Shown here piece by piece: positions 52,362 to 60,111 of a stretch of 64,000 nucleotides of DNA. The notes beneath the pieces are model-generated. The model did no database searches and was not told the origin of the DNA. It saw only the letters and a list, made by a program, of their open reading frames with translations. Position 1 is the stretch's first letter. Each line of letters starts with the position of its first letter. The stretch covers positions 1 to 64,000 of the forward strand of contig CAWIJO010000025.1 in NCBI GenBank assembly GCA_963836355.1, written 5' to 3'. The position numbers were made by a program, and so were the translations under genes. Origin of the DNA: Palsa-506 sp963836355 (lineage in GTDB: Bacteria > Actinomycetota > Actinomycetes > Streptosporangiales > Streptosporangiaceae).

Positions 52362-53369
52362 TTATGGCACCAGCAAGGTGGTAACGCGTGTCGCAATGTC
52401 GGCATAGCCGTTACGGCGGCACCAGCTCAGGATGTAGCGCGCGTGTTCACCGCACCACCGGTAGACCACCTCAGGCGTCATCTTCAGCTCAGGGCTGTGT
52501 TCGCGGCGATCCTTGATCAGCGGGCCAAGGTAGTCGACAAGCTTTGCGGCGGTGTCGTACCCCACATGTGCCGTGCTGGCGAGCGTTTCGTGGTTGACTG
52601 CCCGGCCTGATGCGATCGCCCCGGCCAGCCGCGCGGCAGTCGTCCCTTTCCCTTTCGCAAAGTATGAATGGATCCGCGGAATATCCGGCGGGCTGCTGCC
52701 CGGGGGGAACTGACGGGTCGCCAGATTGCCGCCTCTGACCGCAATCTCAATGGCATCGATGAGCGGCTGGGGCCCGGTCGCCTTCCGGTAGATGCCCACC
52801 ACTTCGGGCTGCTCGACCGCCTCGTCCAAATGATCACGTTCAAGCCCGTGGCCTTGCGCGGCGAAGATCACTGGCGTCTGCCGGCCCGCATCGCGCAGGG
52901 CGTTCAAGACATCAAGCCCGTCGAATGAGTACTCGATCGCGTAATCGTTCCAGGTAAGGTCGGCCACCACTACGTCAAACCTCAGGCGCTCAGCCACCGC
53001 GCGGTCAACTGCCGCCTTGTCTGCGGCGATCCGCACCGTGGCGTCGCTCAGCGACTGTTGCAGAAGCGGCTCGATGATCTTTCCGAGCGCGGCAGCGACC
53101 AGAATACGCGGCCCGTCCTGCATTGATTCCCCCCAACTGGTCATCAAGGTCAGGATATCGGGCTGCCAATCTGGCCAGGGCTGGCCGGCGATCATTCGGC
53201 CCGGGGGTTTCCAGCGGAAGCGGCGGACGGCGACGAATGCCCCGGCGACGCCCCAGGCGTGCAGCACGCCGAGGCTCTTCCAGTCCAATCCGGTGTGCTG
53301 GGTGAACGGGCCGAGCAGGGCCTCGTTGAACGGCCGGACCGGCAGCATGCCGGAAATGCGGTTCAGCAT
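52362..53369 (-). CDS. Response-regulator-like protein with C-terminal helical domain
   Basis: 335 aa. Residues ~88-200 look like a receiver fold: PRILVAAALGKIIEPLLQQSL, FDVVVADLTWNDYAIEYSFDGLDVLNALRDAGRQTPVIFAAQG (Asp of VVADLTW as phosphoacceptor candidate), and VVGIYRKATGPQPLIDAIEIAVRGG (Lys of receiver site). The C-terminal ~110 residues hold an HTH-like segment (AARLAGAIASGRAVNHETLASTAHVGYDTAAKLVDYLG). The N-terminal ~85 residues are not recognised, and the real start could be further in. No histidine kinase is next to it. Related proteins not named; the call is structural inference. Confidence 0.55.
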   Translation of the reverse strand: MLNRISGMLPVRPFNEALLGPFTQHTGLDWKSLGVLHAWGVAGAFVAVRRFRWKPPGRMIAGQPWPDWQPDILTLMTSWGESMQDGPRILVAAALGKIIEPLLQQSLSDATVRIAADKAAVDRAVAERLRFDVVVADLTWNDYAIEYSFDGLDVLNALRDAGRQTPVIFAAQGHGLERDHLDEAVEQPEVVGIYRKATGPQPLIDAIEIAVRGGNLATRQFPPGSSPPDIPRIHSYFAKGKGTTAARLAGAIASGRAVNHETLASTAHVGYDTAAKLVDYLGPLIKDRREHSPELKMTPEVVYRWCGEHARYILSWCRRNGYADIATRVTTLLVP

Positions 53370-53403
53370 GACGGAGTGAATCGGTCAGGCAGCCCGCGGC
53401 CGG

Positions 53404-54189
53404 TCAGTGTCCGGTGAATCGTGCCTCGCGGCGCTCGATGAAACTGCGCAGGCCTTCGGACGCGTCCTGGCTGCGCAGGAGCCCGGGCAGCAGCGAGGCG
53501 ATCTGCTCGCGCGCCGCGTCCGGGCCCTGATTCCGCCCGGTGCGGGCGCTGGCGAGCGTGCCCTGCACCCCCAGCGGCGCCTGCCGGGCGATGATCTGGG
53601 CAAGTTCCCGCGCCCGCCCGATCTGCGACCCGGCCGGCACGACTTCCTGCACCAGCCCGATCCGCAGCGCCTCGGCGGCACCGAATTCCTCCGCGGTGAG
53701 CAGGAAGCGCATCGCATTGCCCCAGCCGAGCTGCGCGGGCGCGCGGAAGGTGGCGCCGCCGAATGGCAGGATCCCGCGGCCGATCTCCAGCTGGCAGAAC
53801 CGCACGTCGTCAGCGGCGACCACGATGTCGGCGGCGAGGGCGAGCTCGATGGACAGGGTGTAAGCAATGCCGTTGACCGCCAGCACCACCGGCTTGGGTA
53901 CCGGATCGCGCCAGACCGCGAACGGGTCGAAGCGGTGCGAGCCGCAGATCGCGGCCGGGCCGTGCTCGGCCACTGCGGGACCGACCTCGGCCAGGTCGAG
54001 GCCGGCCGAAAAGTGCTCGCCGTGCGCGAACAGCAGGCCGGCCCGCAGCTCATCGTCGGTGCCGAGGAGCTCGTACGCGGCGCCGAGCGCATCGATGGTC
54101 GCCAGGTCGAAGGCGTTGCGCTTCGCCGCGCGGTTGATCCCGATGAGCAGTACGTGTTCATCGCGCTCGACGGTGATGGGCTCGGTCAA
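53404..54189 (-). CDS. Enoyl-CoA hydratase/isomerase (crotonase) family protein
   Basis: 261 aa. Crotonase fold: VLLIGINRAAKRNAFDLATIDALGAAYELL, oxyanion-hole segment FAHGEHFSAGLDLAEVG, and KPVVLAVNGIAYTLSIELALAADIVVAADDVRFCQLEIGRGILPFGGATFRAPAQLGWGNAMRFLLTAEEFGAAEALRIGLVQEVV. The position of the first catalytic Glu of true hydratases is occupied by Leu/Ser (GIAYTLSIELALA). One of the two acids is present in LEIGRGI. It acts on an acyl-CoA; hydratase versus isomerase cannot be decided. Convergence and 34-bp spacing to the response-regulator-like gene on the same strand allow cotranscription. Confidence 0.83.
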   Translation of the reverse strand: MTEPITVERDEHVLLIGINRAAKRNAFDLATIDALGAAYELLGTDDELRAGLLFAHGEHFSAGLDLAEVGPAVAEHGPAAICGSHRFDPFAVWRDPVPKPVVLAVNGIAYTLSIELALAADIVVAADDVRFCQLEIGRGILPFGGATFRAPAQLGWGNAMRFLLTAEEFGAAEALRIGLVQEVVPAGSQIGRARELAQIIARQAPLGVQGTLASARTGRNQGPDAAREQIASLLPGLLRSQDASEGLRSFIERREARFTGH

Positions 54190-54349
54190 CGTGCGCTCCT
54201 AGCCAGCGGGGAAGTTGCCGGTCGGCTTCGACTCTACGGACTGCCGCCGGGATAGCGTAGGACCCGCCCGGCTGGCATCTAAAATGGCTGGCCGCCGAGC
54301 GCGGCTGGGTGGCGGCAGCGACGGATCGGGGTAGGCCCGTTAAATAAAA

Positions 54350-54367
54350 CTCCCCGATGTCGGGGAG
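54350..54367 (-). terminator. Intrinsic terminator reading leftward
   Basis: CTCCCCGA (54350-54357), TG, TCGGGGAG (54360-54367); on the minus strand the stem is followed by TTTTATTTA (complement of 54341-54349). This is a textbook factor-independent terminator, rare in such GC-rich DNA. It would stop minus-strand transcripts entering the crotonase gene, or act as an attenuator of its leader. Confidence 0.6.
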
Positions 54368-54427
54368 CAGCTGGAGAAGATGTTCCTCACCCTCGCCTGA
54401 CCAGCGGACGGCGCGGCTGGCGCGGAT

Positions 54428-54847
54428 GTGCAGGAGGAGGAGGGGAGCACGGACACTAGCCGCCCTGAGCATCCAGCCGGTGCCGCGGAGCCAGCGGACG
54501 GCACTGAGCCCGATGCCCGCTTCACCCTCGCCAACGAGCGGACCTTCCTGGCCTGGAGCCGCACTGCCCTCGCCCTGGTGGCTGCCGGGCTGGCGATCGT
54601 CCAGCTGCTGCCGCCATTCCCCGGGGTGCCGTGGGGCCGGCACATCATCGGCACCCCGCTGATCATCCTGGGCTCCGTCGTCGCCGTGGTCAGCTACCTG
54701 GAATGGACGCGCAACCAGCGCGCGCTGCGCCGCGGAGAGCCCATGACCCGCTCGCGCCTGCCCGGCGTCCTGTCGGCGACGATCGCGATCATCGGGCTGG
54801 TCGCCGCGGTGCTTGCGCTGGTGTCGGGGGTGACCGGGAGCCGATGA
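54428..54847 (+). CDS. DUF202 (YidH-like) membrane protein, first
   Basis: 139 aa from GTG 54428; the acidic N terminus of ~30 residues is followed by FTLANERTFLAWSRTALALVAAGLAIVQLLPPF, the DUF202 signature (ANERT-LAW-RTALAL). Three transmembrane helices: the one just named, HIIGTPLIILGSVVAVVSYLEW, GVLSATIAIIGLVAAVLALVSG. No enzymatic motif; similar to E. coli YidH. Stop overlaps the next gene by ATGA, which encodes a second DUF202 protein. Confidence 0.85.
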   Translation: MQEEEGSTDTSRPEHPAGAAEPADGTEPDARFTLANERTFLAWSRTALALVAAGLAIVQLLPPFPGVPWGRHIIGTPLIILGSVVAVVSYLEWTRNQRALRRGEPMTRSRLPGVLSATIAIIGLVAAVLALVSGVTGSR

Positions 54848-55158
54848 TGCCCGATGAGGACATGGCGGACCCCGATCCCGGGCTGGCGCGCCAGCGGACC
54901 GAGCTGTCCTGGACCCGGACGGCGATCTCTTTCGCGGCACTGGGCGGGTTCCTGCTCAAGAGCCGTCCGTACGCGGGCATCCCGATCATGGCGCTCGCCG
55001 TGCTGATCTGGAAGCTTGGCCGGATGTCCTGCGCGCCGCGGGCCGGGCAGGCCCGCTCCGGGCTGCTGCTGCTGATCGCGGTGGCGGTCACCGCCGTGTC
55101 GGTCGCCGCGCTGGCGATCACCCTGCTAAGCCCGGAGTCACCCGGATTCCGGCCCTGA
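54844..55158 (+). CDS. DUF202 (YidG/YidH-like) membrane protein, second
   Basis: 104 aa from ATG 54844 (or the adjacent ATG 54847). DPGLARQRTELSWTRTAISFAALGGFLLKSRPYAGIPIMALAVLIWKLG carries the RTELSWTRTA variant of the DUF202 signature. Three helices. Pairing of two DUF202 genes is also seen as yidG-yidH in enterobacteria, which suggests a heteromeric membrane complex of unknown role. Confidence 0.85.
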   Translation: MMPDEDMADPDPGLARQRTELSWTRTAISFAALGGFLLKSRPYAGIPIMALAVLIWKLGRMSCAPRAGQARSGLLLLIAVAVTAVSVAALAITLLSPESPGFRP

Positions 55159-55320
55159 TCAGTCACCATCCGGCCAGCCAGCAGGTCCTCGGCGGGCTGC
55201 GGCGTTGCCTCCCGCGTCAGTTCCGGGTTTGGCGCCAGAACCTGCTGAGCAGGGGTAACGGATAGGGTTGTGCATTGCCGCCATCGTGCAATGCCGCTGA
55301 GGAAAGGACCTGCTGATCTC

Positions 55321-56826
55321 GTGGACGAGTCCACTCCGAAAGGCCACAAGGCGGCGGCCGCCCCGGTGCCGGACACCGATCCGCGGCCCGCGGCCGGCGA
55401 TCACAAGTTCGTGGTGGCCGCCAGCCGGCTGCCGGTAGACCGGGTCGAGGGCTCCGGCGGCGGGGTCGACTGGCAGCCCAGCCCCGGCGGGCTGGTAACC
55501 GCCCTGGAGCCGGTGATGCGGGAGGCCGGCGGCGCGTGGGTCGGCTGGGCCGGCATCGCGGGCATGCCGCCGGAGCCGTTCGACACGGGCGGAATGCACC
55601 TGGTCAGCGTCGGCCTGTCGGCCGGGGAGGTCCGTGACTACTACGAGGGCTTCTGCAACGCCACCTTGTGGCCGCTGTATCACGACGTCATCGCGCGGCC
55701 GGAGTTCCACCGGCAGTGGTGGGACGCCTATGTCACGATCAACCGTCGCTATGCGCACGCGGTGGCCGAGCAGGCAGCCATCGGCGCGACCGTATGGGTG
55801 CACGACTACCAGCTCCAGCTGGTTCCGGGGATGCTCCGCGAGCTGCGCACCGACGTGCGCATAGGTCACTTCACCCACATCCCGTTCCCTGGGTACGAGA
55901 TCTTCGCCCAGCTGCCCTGGCGCAGGCAGATCGTCCAGGGCCTGCTCGGTGCCGACTTGCTCGGATTCCAGCGCGGCGGCGATGCCACGAACTTCCTGCG
56001 GGCCTGCCGGCGGACGGCCAGGCTGGCCACCCGCGGATCCCTCGTGCGGGTCCCGGATTGTCCGCAGGGCGATCAGCGCGGCGGACGTGAGGTGCGCGCC
56101 GCGGCCTTTCCCATCTCGATCGACTCGGCGGGGTTCGGGGAGATTGCCAGGCGCGCGGACGTCCGGGCCCGGGCCAGCGAGATCCGGACGGCCCTGGGCA
56201 ACCCCGGCGTCGTCCTGCTCGGCATCGACCGGCTCGACTACACCAAGGGCATCCTGCACCGGCTGAACGCTTACGGGGAGGTGCTCAGCGAGGGCCGCCT
56301 GGGGCTGCCCGAGGCGGTGCTCGTCCAGGTCGCGAGCCCCAGCCGGGAACGTGTCGAGCATTACCGCCGGCTGCGGGATGAGGTCGAGGTAACGGTGGGC
56401 CGGATCAACGGGAAGCACGGCGAAGTGGGCAACCCGCCGGTGCACTATTTGCACCAGTCATACCCGCGCGAGGAGATGGCCGCCCTGTACCTTGCCGCCG
56501 ACGTCATGCTGGTGACCCCGCTGCGGGACGGCATGAACCTCGTCGCCAAGGAATACGTCGCCTGCCGGCACGATGAGACCGGGGCGCTGGTGCTCAGCGA
56601 GTTCACCGGCGCGGCAGACGAACTCAGCAGCGCGTTCATCGTCAACCCGCACGACATCGAGGGCCTGAAGGACGCAATCGTGCGCGCGGCGACCATCTCC
56701 CCGCAGCAGGCCAGGCGCCGGATGCGCTCGATGCGGCGGCGCGTGCAGGACCACGACGTGGCGCACTGGGCGGCGACCTTCCTGGCTGCGCTGGACCAGG
56801 CGCCGGCCGACAGCCCGCCGGCCTGA
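55321..56826 (+). CDS. otsA: Alpha,alpha-trehalose-phosphate synthase (UDP/GDP-glucose)
   Basis: 501 aa from GTG 55321 (GGAAAGGA 12 bases upstream; ATG 55291 would also be in frame). GT20 glycosyltransferase: VVAASRLPVDRV, PSPGGLVTALEPVMREAGGAWVGWAG, TVWVHDYQLQLVPGMLRE, IGHFTHIPFPGYEIFAQLPWR, LGIDRLDYTKGILHRLNAYGEVL (donor-binding Arg/Lys), TPLRDGMNLVAKEYVACRH, FTGAADEL. Makes trehalose-6-phosphate from UDP- or GDP-glucose and glucose-6-phosphate, first step of trehalose synthesis for osmotic and desiccation stress. No otsB lies next to it. Confidence 0.93.
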   Translation: MDESTPKGHKAAAAPVPDTDPRPAAGDHKFVVAASRLPVDRVEGSGGGVDWQPSPGGLVTALEPVMREAGGAWVGWAGIAGMPPEPFDTGGMHLVSVGLSAGEVRDYYEGFCNATLWPLYHDVIARPEFHRQWWDAYVTINRRYAHAVAEQAAIGATVWVHDYQLQLVPGMLRELRTDVRIGHFTHIPFPGYEIFAQLPWRRQIVQGLLGADLLGFQRGGDATNFLRACRRTARLATRGSLVRVPDCPQGDQRGGREVRAAAFPISIDSAGFGEIARRADVRARASEIRTALGNPGVVLLGIDRLDYTKGILHRLNAYGEVLSEGRLGLPEAVLVQVASPSRERVEHYRRLRDEVEVTVGRINGKHGEVGNPPVHYLHQSYPREEMAALYLAADVMLVTPLRDGMNLVAKEYVACRHDETGALVLSEFTGAADELSSAFIVNPHDIEGLKDAIVRAATISPQQARRRMRSMRRRVQDHDVAHWAATFLAALDQAPADSPPA

Positions 56827-56871
56827 CCAGCCGCCGCCAGTGCCCTGCACCGCGCTGGCCTGCTCACCGCT

Positions 56872-56940
56872 GATTAGGCGGGCAACTCCGGGGCAGGGCT
56901 ATCAGCGATCAGGCGGGTAGGGCTCCCGGACAGGGCTAGC
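56872..56940. repeat. Imperfect tandem repeat after otsA
   Basis: Two similar units of about 33 bases, 56872-56903 and 56907-56940, each GAT(T/C)AGGCGGG ... CGG(G/A)(G/-)CAGGGCTA. Non-coding, between otsA and the LapA-like gene. Confidence 0.45.
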
Positions 56941-56974
56941 ACCGCTGACCAGATCAGGAAGAGTGTGATGCTCG

Positions 56975-57463
56975 ATGACGTCACAGCCGCCCGGCGGAGG
57001 CCGGCCTAGCCCTGACCGTCGGCCCCAGGTAACGGAAAGCCGGGAGGCGCCCGCTCAGCATGTGGTGCGGCGGACGCGGATCGGCGGGTGGTGGGTCGCT
57101 TCAGCGCTCTTCGCCGTAATCCTGCTGCTACTGCTGATCTTCATCCTGGAGAACAGCCAGCGGGTAGACATCAGTTTCTTCGGCGCGCACGGGCACCTGC
57201 CGCTTGGCGTCGCGCTGCTGCTGGCAGCGGTCCTCGGTGTGCTGCTCGTGGTGATCCCGGGAACCGCGCGCATCGTGCAGCTGCGGGTGGTGGCCCGCCG
57301 GCATCGCGGCATCGATGCCAGGCACGCTGCCCGCAGCCAGCAGGTCAAGCCCGCGGAACCGATTTCGGGCGCGGCGTCCCCGGGCGCCGCGGGCCCCGGC
57401 ACCGCGGGCGCCGGCCCGGCTGATCCGACGGGTCCGGCCGGGCCGGCCACCCACTCCAGTTAG
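56975..57463 (+). CDS. LapA-like (DUF1049) membrane protein
   Basis: 162 aa. Positively charged linker HVVRRTRIGGWW precedes two helices, VASALFAVILLLLLIFILENSQRVDISFFGAHGHLPLGVALLLAAVLGVLLVVIPGTARIVQL; the ILENSQ-V-I-FFG hairpin is the DUF1049/LapA signature. The Ala/Pro/Gly-rich tail is low complexity. E. coli LapA helps control lipopolysaccharide synthesis; an actinomycete cannot use it so, and the role here is unknown. Its 3' end overlaps the convergent deaminase gene by four bases. Confidence 0.82.
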   Translation: MTSQPPGGGRPSPDRRPQVTESREAPAQHVVRRTRIGGWWVASALFAVILLLLLIFILENSQRVDISFFGAHGHLPLGVALLLAAVLGVLLVVIPGTARIVQLRVVARRHRGIDARHAARSQQVKPAEPISGAASPGAAGPGTAGAGPADPTGPAGPATHSS

Positions 57464-57924
57464 TCGTCAAAGGTCAGATGTGAATTGACGGCTTGTGCCC
57501 GCGCTGCATATTCGGGAAGCTCAATCACGCTCACCCCGGCGCCTGTCAGTAGCTCGTAGCCCTGGCAGTCGGCCACGAACAGGGAAGGCTCGCGCCAGGC
57601 CATGACGACGCGGGGTATCCCGGCATCGAGGATTAGCTGCGTGCACGTACGCGGCCGTGAGCTGCGCTGCGAGCACGGCTCAAGAGTGCTGTAAATCGTG
57701 GCCTTCGACAGCCGGGGGTCTCCTGGTGGAAGCTTGGCAAGTGCCGCTTCCTCAGCATGCACGCTCGCATCGGTTTCGCGTGAGTACCCGCGGGCGATTT
57801 CCTGCCCGTGCTCACCCACGATGACCGCGCCGACTGAATAGGCGCTCTCCTTCGGGGGGCACCGTTGCGCAAGCTCGATGGCGAGCTCCATCCATTTGCG
57901 GTCTGCGCGGCCGGACTGAGCCAT
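57460..57924 (-). CDS. Cytidine/deoxycytidylate-deaminase-like (RibD-type) protein
   Basis: 154 aa from ATG 57924, chosen because GAGAGGA lies eight bases upstream. Zinc deaminase motifs: DASVHAEEAALAKL (His ligand and catalytic Glu) and STLEPCSQRSSRPRTCTQLIL (the two Cys ligands, PCS-x8-C). The sequence resembles the deaminase half of RibD more than CDA, but the reductase half is absent. The substrate may be a pyrimidine in riboflavin or another antibiotic-type pathway; not decided. Its stop overlaps the LapA-like gene. Confidence 0.8.
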   Translation of the reverse strand: MAQSGRADRKWMELAIELAQRCPPKESAYSVGAVIVGEHGQEIARGYSRETDASVHAEEAALAKLPPGDPRLSKATIYSTLEPCSQRSSRPRTCTQLILDAGIPRVVMAWREPSLFVADCQGYELLTGAGVSVIELPEYAARAQAVNSHLTFDD

Positions 57925-57945
57925 TTGCTTAGTCCTCTCCCGCAC

Positions 57946-58262
57946 CGCCGCTCACGCTGTGCCGTGCGAACGTCGGGCGCAGATCATCCACCGCATCCTG
58001 AAATTCGCTGACCTTAACTAGGCTATCCGGCTCAGCACGTCCCGGCTCAGGTAGTCTCAGCACGTCCCGGCTCAGGTAGTGTTGCGGTCGGTAACAGCGG
58101 ACGCGCCCAGGAGCGGTGGACGGGCCCGCCGAGCAGCGGACGTGCCAGGGAGGTGAGACCCGTTATCGCCAGATCGGGCCGGGTACTCTGCCTTCGCGGC
58201 CATGCGGTCCACCTGGCATAGGTGACCCGGAGAGCGCCCATCGTCACCATGAAGGGGCGCTC
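57946..58262. other. Intergenic region with a tandem repeat; no gene seen
   Basis: About 317 bp between divergent genes (deaminase on minus, methyltransferase on plus). Contains the direct repeat at 58031-58080. No tRNA or hairpin terminator seen. Promoters of both genes should lie here. Confidence 0.4.
58031..58080. repeat. Exact 25-bp tandem repeat
   Basis: The 25-base unit that starts CTCAGCACGTCCCGGCTCAG and ends GTAGT occurs twice without a gap (58031-58055 and 58056-58080). Lies in the gap upstream of the methyltransferase gene. Could be a regulator-binding duplication or a slippage product. Confidence 0.7.
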
Positions 58263-59216
58263 ATGACGTCTTCCCCGGCAACTCCTCCCCGACCTAGCTC
58301 CCCGCCACCTCCGCCCTCGCTCACCCGGTCGGCCATCGTCACCAGGCTCCGGGCGGCGGGATGCGTCTTCGCCGAAGACGAGGCGCAGTTGCTGATCTCG
58401 GCGGCACCAGTGCCAGGTGACCTCGCCGCGATGGTGGACCGGCGGGCGGCCGGCCTGCCGCTGGAGCACGTCCTCGGCTGGGCTGAGTTCTGCGGCCTGC
58501 GGATAGCCGTGGATCCCGGTGTGTTCGTGCCTCGCCGCCGCACCGAGTTGCTGGTCCGTGAGGCCGCTGCCCTGGCTCGGGGGATCTCTTCCGGCACCCG
58601 CGAGGCCGCCTCGGGTGCCCGCGGGGCTGCCTTCGGCCGCCTCGGCCAGCCGCGGGCCGTCGTCGTTGACCTGTGCTGCGGCTCAGGCGCGATAGGCGCC
58701 GCGATAGCCGCCGCGCTGTCCTGGCCGGCCGCCGGCCAGCACGGTCAGGTCGAGTTGCACGCTGTCGACATCGACCCCGCCGCGATCCGATGCGCCCGCC
58801 GCAACATCGACGGTGTCGGCCAGGTGTACGAAGGCGACTTGTGCGAGCCGCTGCCGGCCGGGCTGCGGGGCCGCGTGGATGTCCTGGTCGCCAGCCCGCC
58901 TTATGTGCCCGCCGATGAGGTCAGGCTGCTGCCCAGGGAGGCCCGTATGCACGAGCCGCCGATGGCGCTGAACGGCGGCGCGGACGGGCTCGACCTCGTG
59001 TCCCGGTTGATCGCCGCAGCGCCGCCGTGGCTCGCCCCCGGCGGCCACCTGCTGGTCGAGCTGAGCGAGCGCCAGGCGCCGCGCGCCGCCGAAGCCGTCG
59101 CCCGCAGCGGGCTGATCCCGCGGGTGGCCAGGTCCGCCGAGCTGGCCGCCACCATCGTCATCGGGACCAGGCCTGCCGCCCGCCCGGACATGAGTGAAAT
59201 CCCGGTCTCCGGGTAG
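58263..59216 (+). CDS. PrmC/HemK-like N5-glutamine methyltransferase
   Basis: 317 aa from ATG 58263 (AGGGG upstream). A Pro-rich N terminus and a helical domain (LPLEHVLGWAEFCGLRIAVDPGVFVPRRRTELLV, compare the usual P-EYI-G---F-----V---VLIPR-ETE-LV) lead to a Rossmann SAM domain: VVVDLCCGSGAIGAAIA (motif I), LHAVDIDPAAIRCARRN, VDVLVASPPYVPADEVRLLP (SPPY instead of NPPY), and HLLVELSERQAPRAAEAV. PrmC methylates release factor glutamine; the SPPY variant marks this as the second, PrmC-like group with an uncertain substrate. A housekeeping prmC would lie by prfA. Confidence 0.83.
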   Translation: MTSSPATPPRPSSPPPPPSLTRSAIVTRLRAAGCVFAEDEAQLLISAAPVPGDLAAMVDRRAAGLPLEHVLGWAEFCGLRIAVDPGVFVPRRRTELLVREAAALARGISSGTREAASGARGAAFGRLGQPRAVVVDLCCGSGAIGAAIAAALSWPAAGQHGQVELHAVDIDPAAIRCARRNIDGVGQVYEGDLCEPLPAGLRGRVDVLVASPPYVPADEVRLLPREARMHEPPMALNGGADGLDLVSRLIAAAPPWLAPGGHLLVELSERQAPRAAEAVARSGLIPRVARSAELAATIVIGTRPAARPDMSEIPVSG

Positions 59217-59269
59217 GCGAAGTACTCGACCAGCGACCTTCACCCATCGCCGGAGGAGAGAAATCCGTC

Positions 59270-60111
59270 GTGAGCGTAGTACCCGAGATCATGCTGAACA
59301 ACGGCAAGACGATCCCGCAGCTTGGCTTCGGCGTCTTCCTGGTCGAGCCCGCTGACACCGCCGACGCCGTCATCGTGGCGCTGGAGGCCGGTTACCGGCA
59401 CATCGACACCGCCGAGATGTACGGCAACGAGAAAGAGGTCGGCGAGGCCATCGGCAAGTCCGGCCTGGACCGGGCCGACGTGTTCGTGACCAGCAAGCTG
59501 AGCAACGCCGCCCATCGCCCGGACGACGCCCGCAAGGCCTTCGACCAGTCGCTGGACGCGCTCGGCTTCGACTACCTCGACCTTTTCCTGATCCACTGGC
59601 CGCTGCCCACCAGGTACGACGGCGACTTCGTGTCGACCTGGCAGACGCTGGAGGAGTTCTACCGGGACGGGCGGGCCCGCTCGATCGGGGTCTCCAACTT
59701 CCAGCCGCACCACCTGCGGCGGCTGCTCGCGGAAAGCGACATCCGGCCCGCGGTCGACCAGATCGAGGTAAACCCGTACTTGACCAGCCTCGACCTGCGC
59801 ACGTTCTGCGCCGAGCATCAGATCACGGTCGAAGCCTGGTCGCCGATAGCGCGGGGTAAGGCGCTCGACGACCCGGATATCGTCATGATCGCCGGCCAGG
59901 CAGGCAAGAGCCCCGGCCCAGGTGGTGCTGCGCTGGCATATCCAGCGTGGCGACATCATCTTCCCGAAGTCGGTAACCCCCGCCCGCATCAAGGAGAACT
60001 TCGACATCTTCGACTTCGAGCTGTCTGACCAGGACATGGAGGCGATCAGCGCGCTGGATGCCGGGACCAGGACCGGGCCATCCGGGCAAGTTCGACATGA
60101 TCCCGGGCTAG
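59270..60111 (+). pseudogene. Aldo/keto reductase with two frameshifts
   Basis: From GTG 59270: VVPEIMLNNGKTIPQLGFGVFLVEPADTADAV, HIDTAEMYGNEKEVGEAI (Asp/Tyr), VTSKLSNAAHRPDD (Lys), DLFLIHWPLP (His), GVSNFQPHHLRRLL, VNPYLTSLDLRTFCAEHQI. A base too many near 59915 shifts the frame to VVLRWHIQRGDIIFPKSVTPARIKENFDIFDFELSDQDMEAISALDAGTR; near 60080 one base is missing and the end is HPGKFDMIPG with stop TAG 60109-60111. Read through, it is a complete AKR5-type reductase of about 280 aa with all tetrad residues. The indels lie in C/G runs, so the copy may in truth be intact. Preceded by a good GGAGGAG site. Confidence 0.75.
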
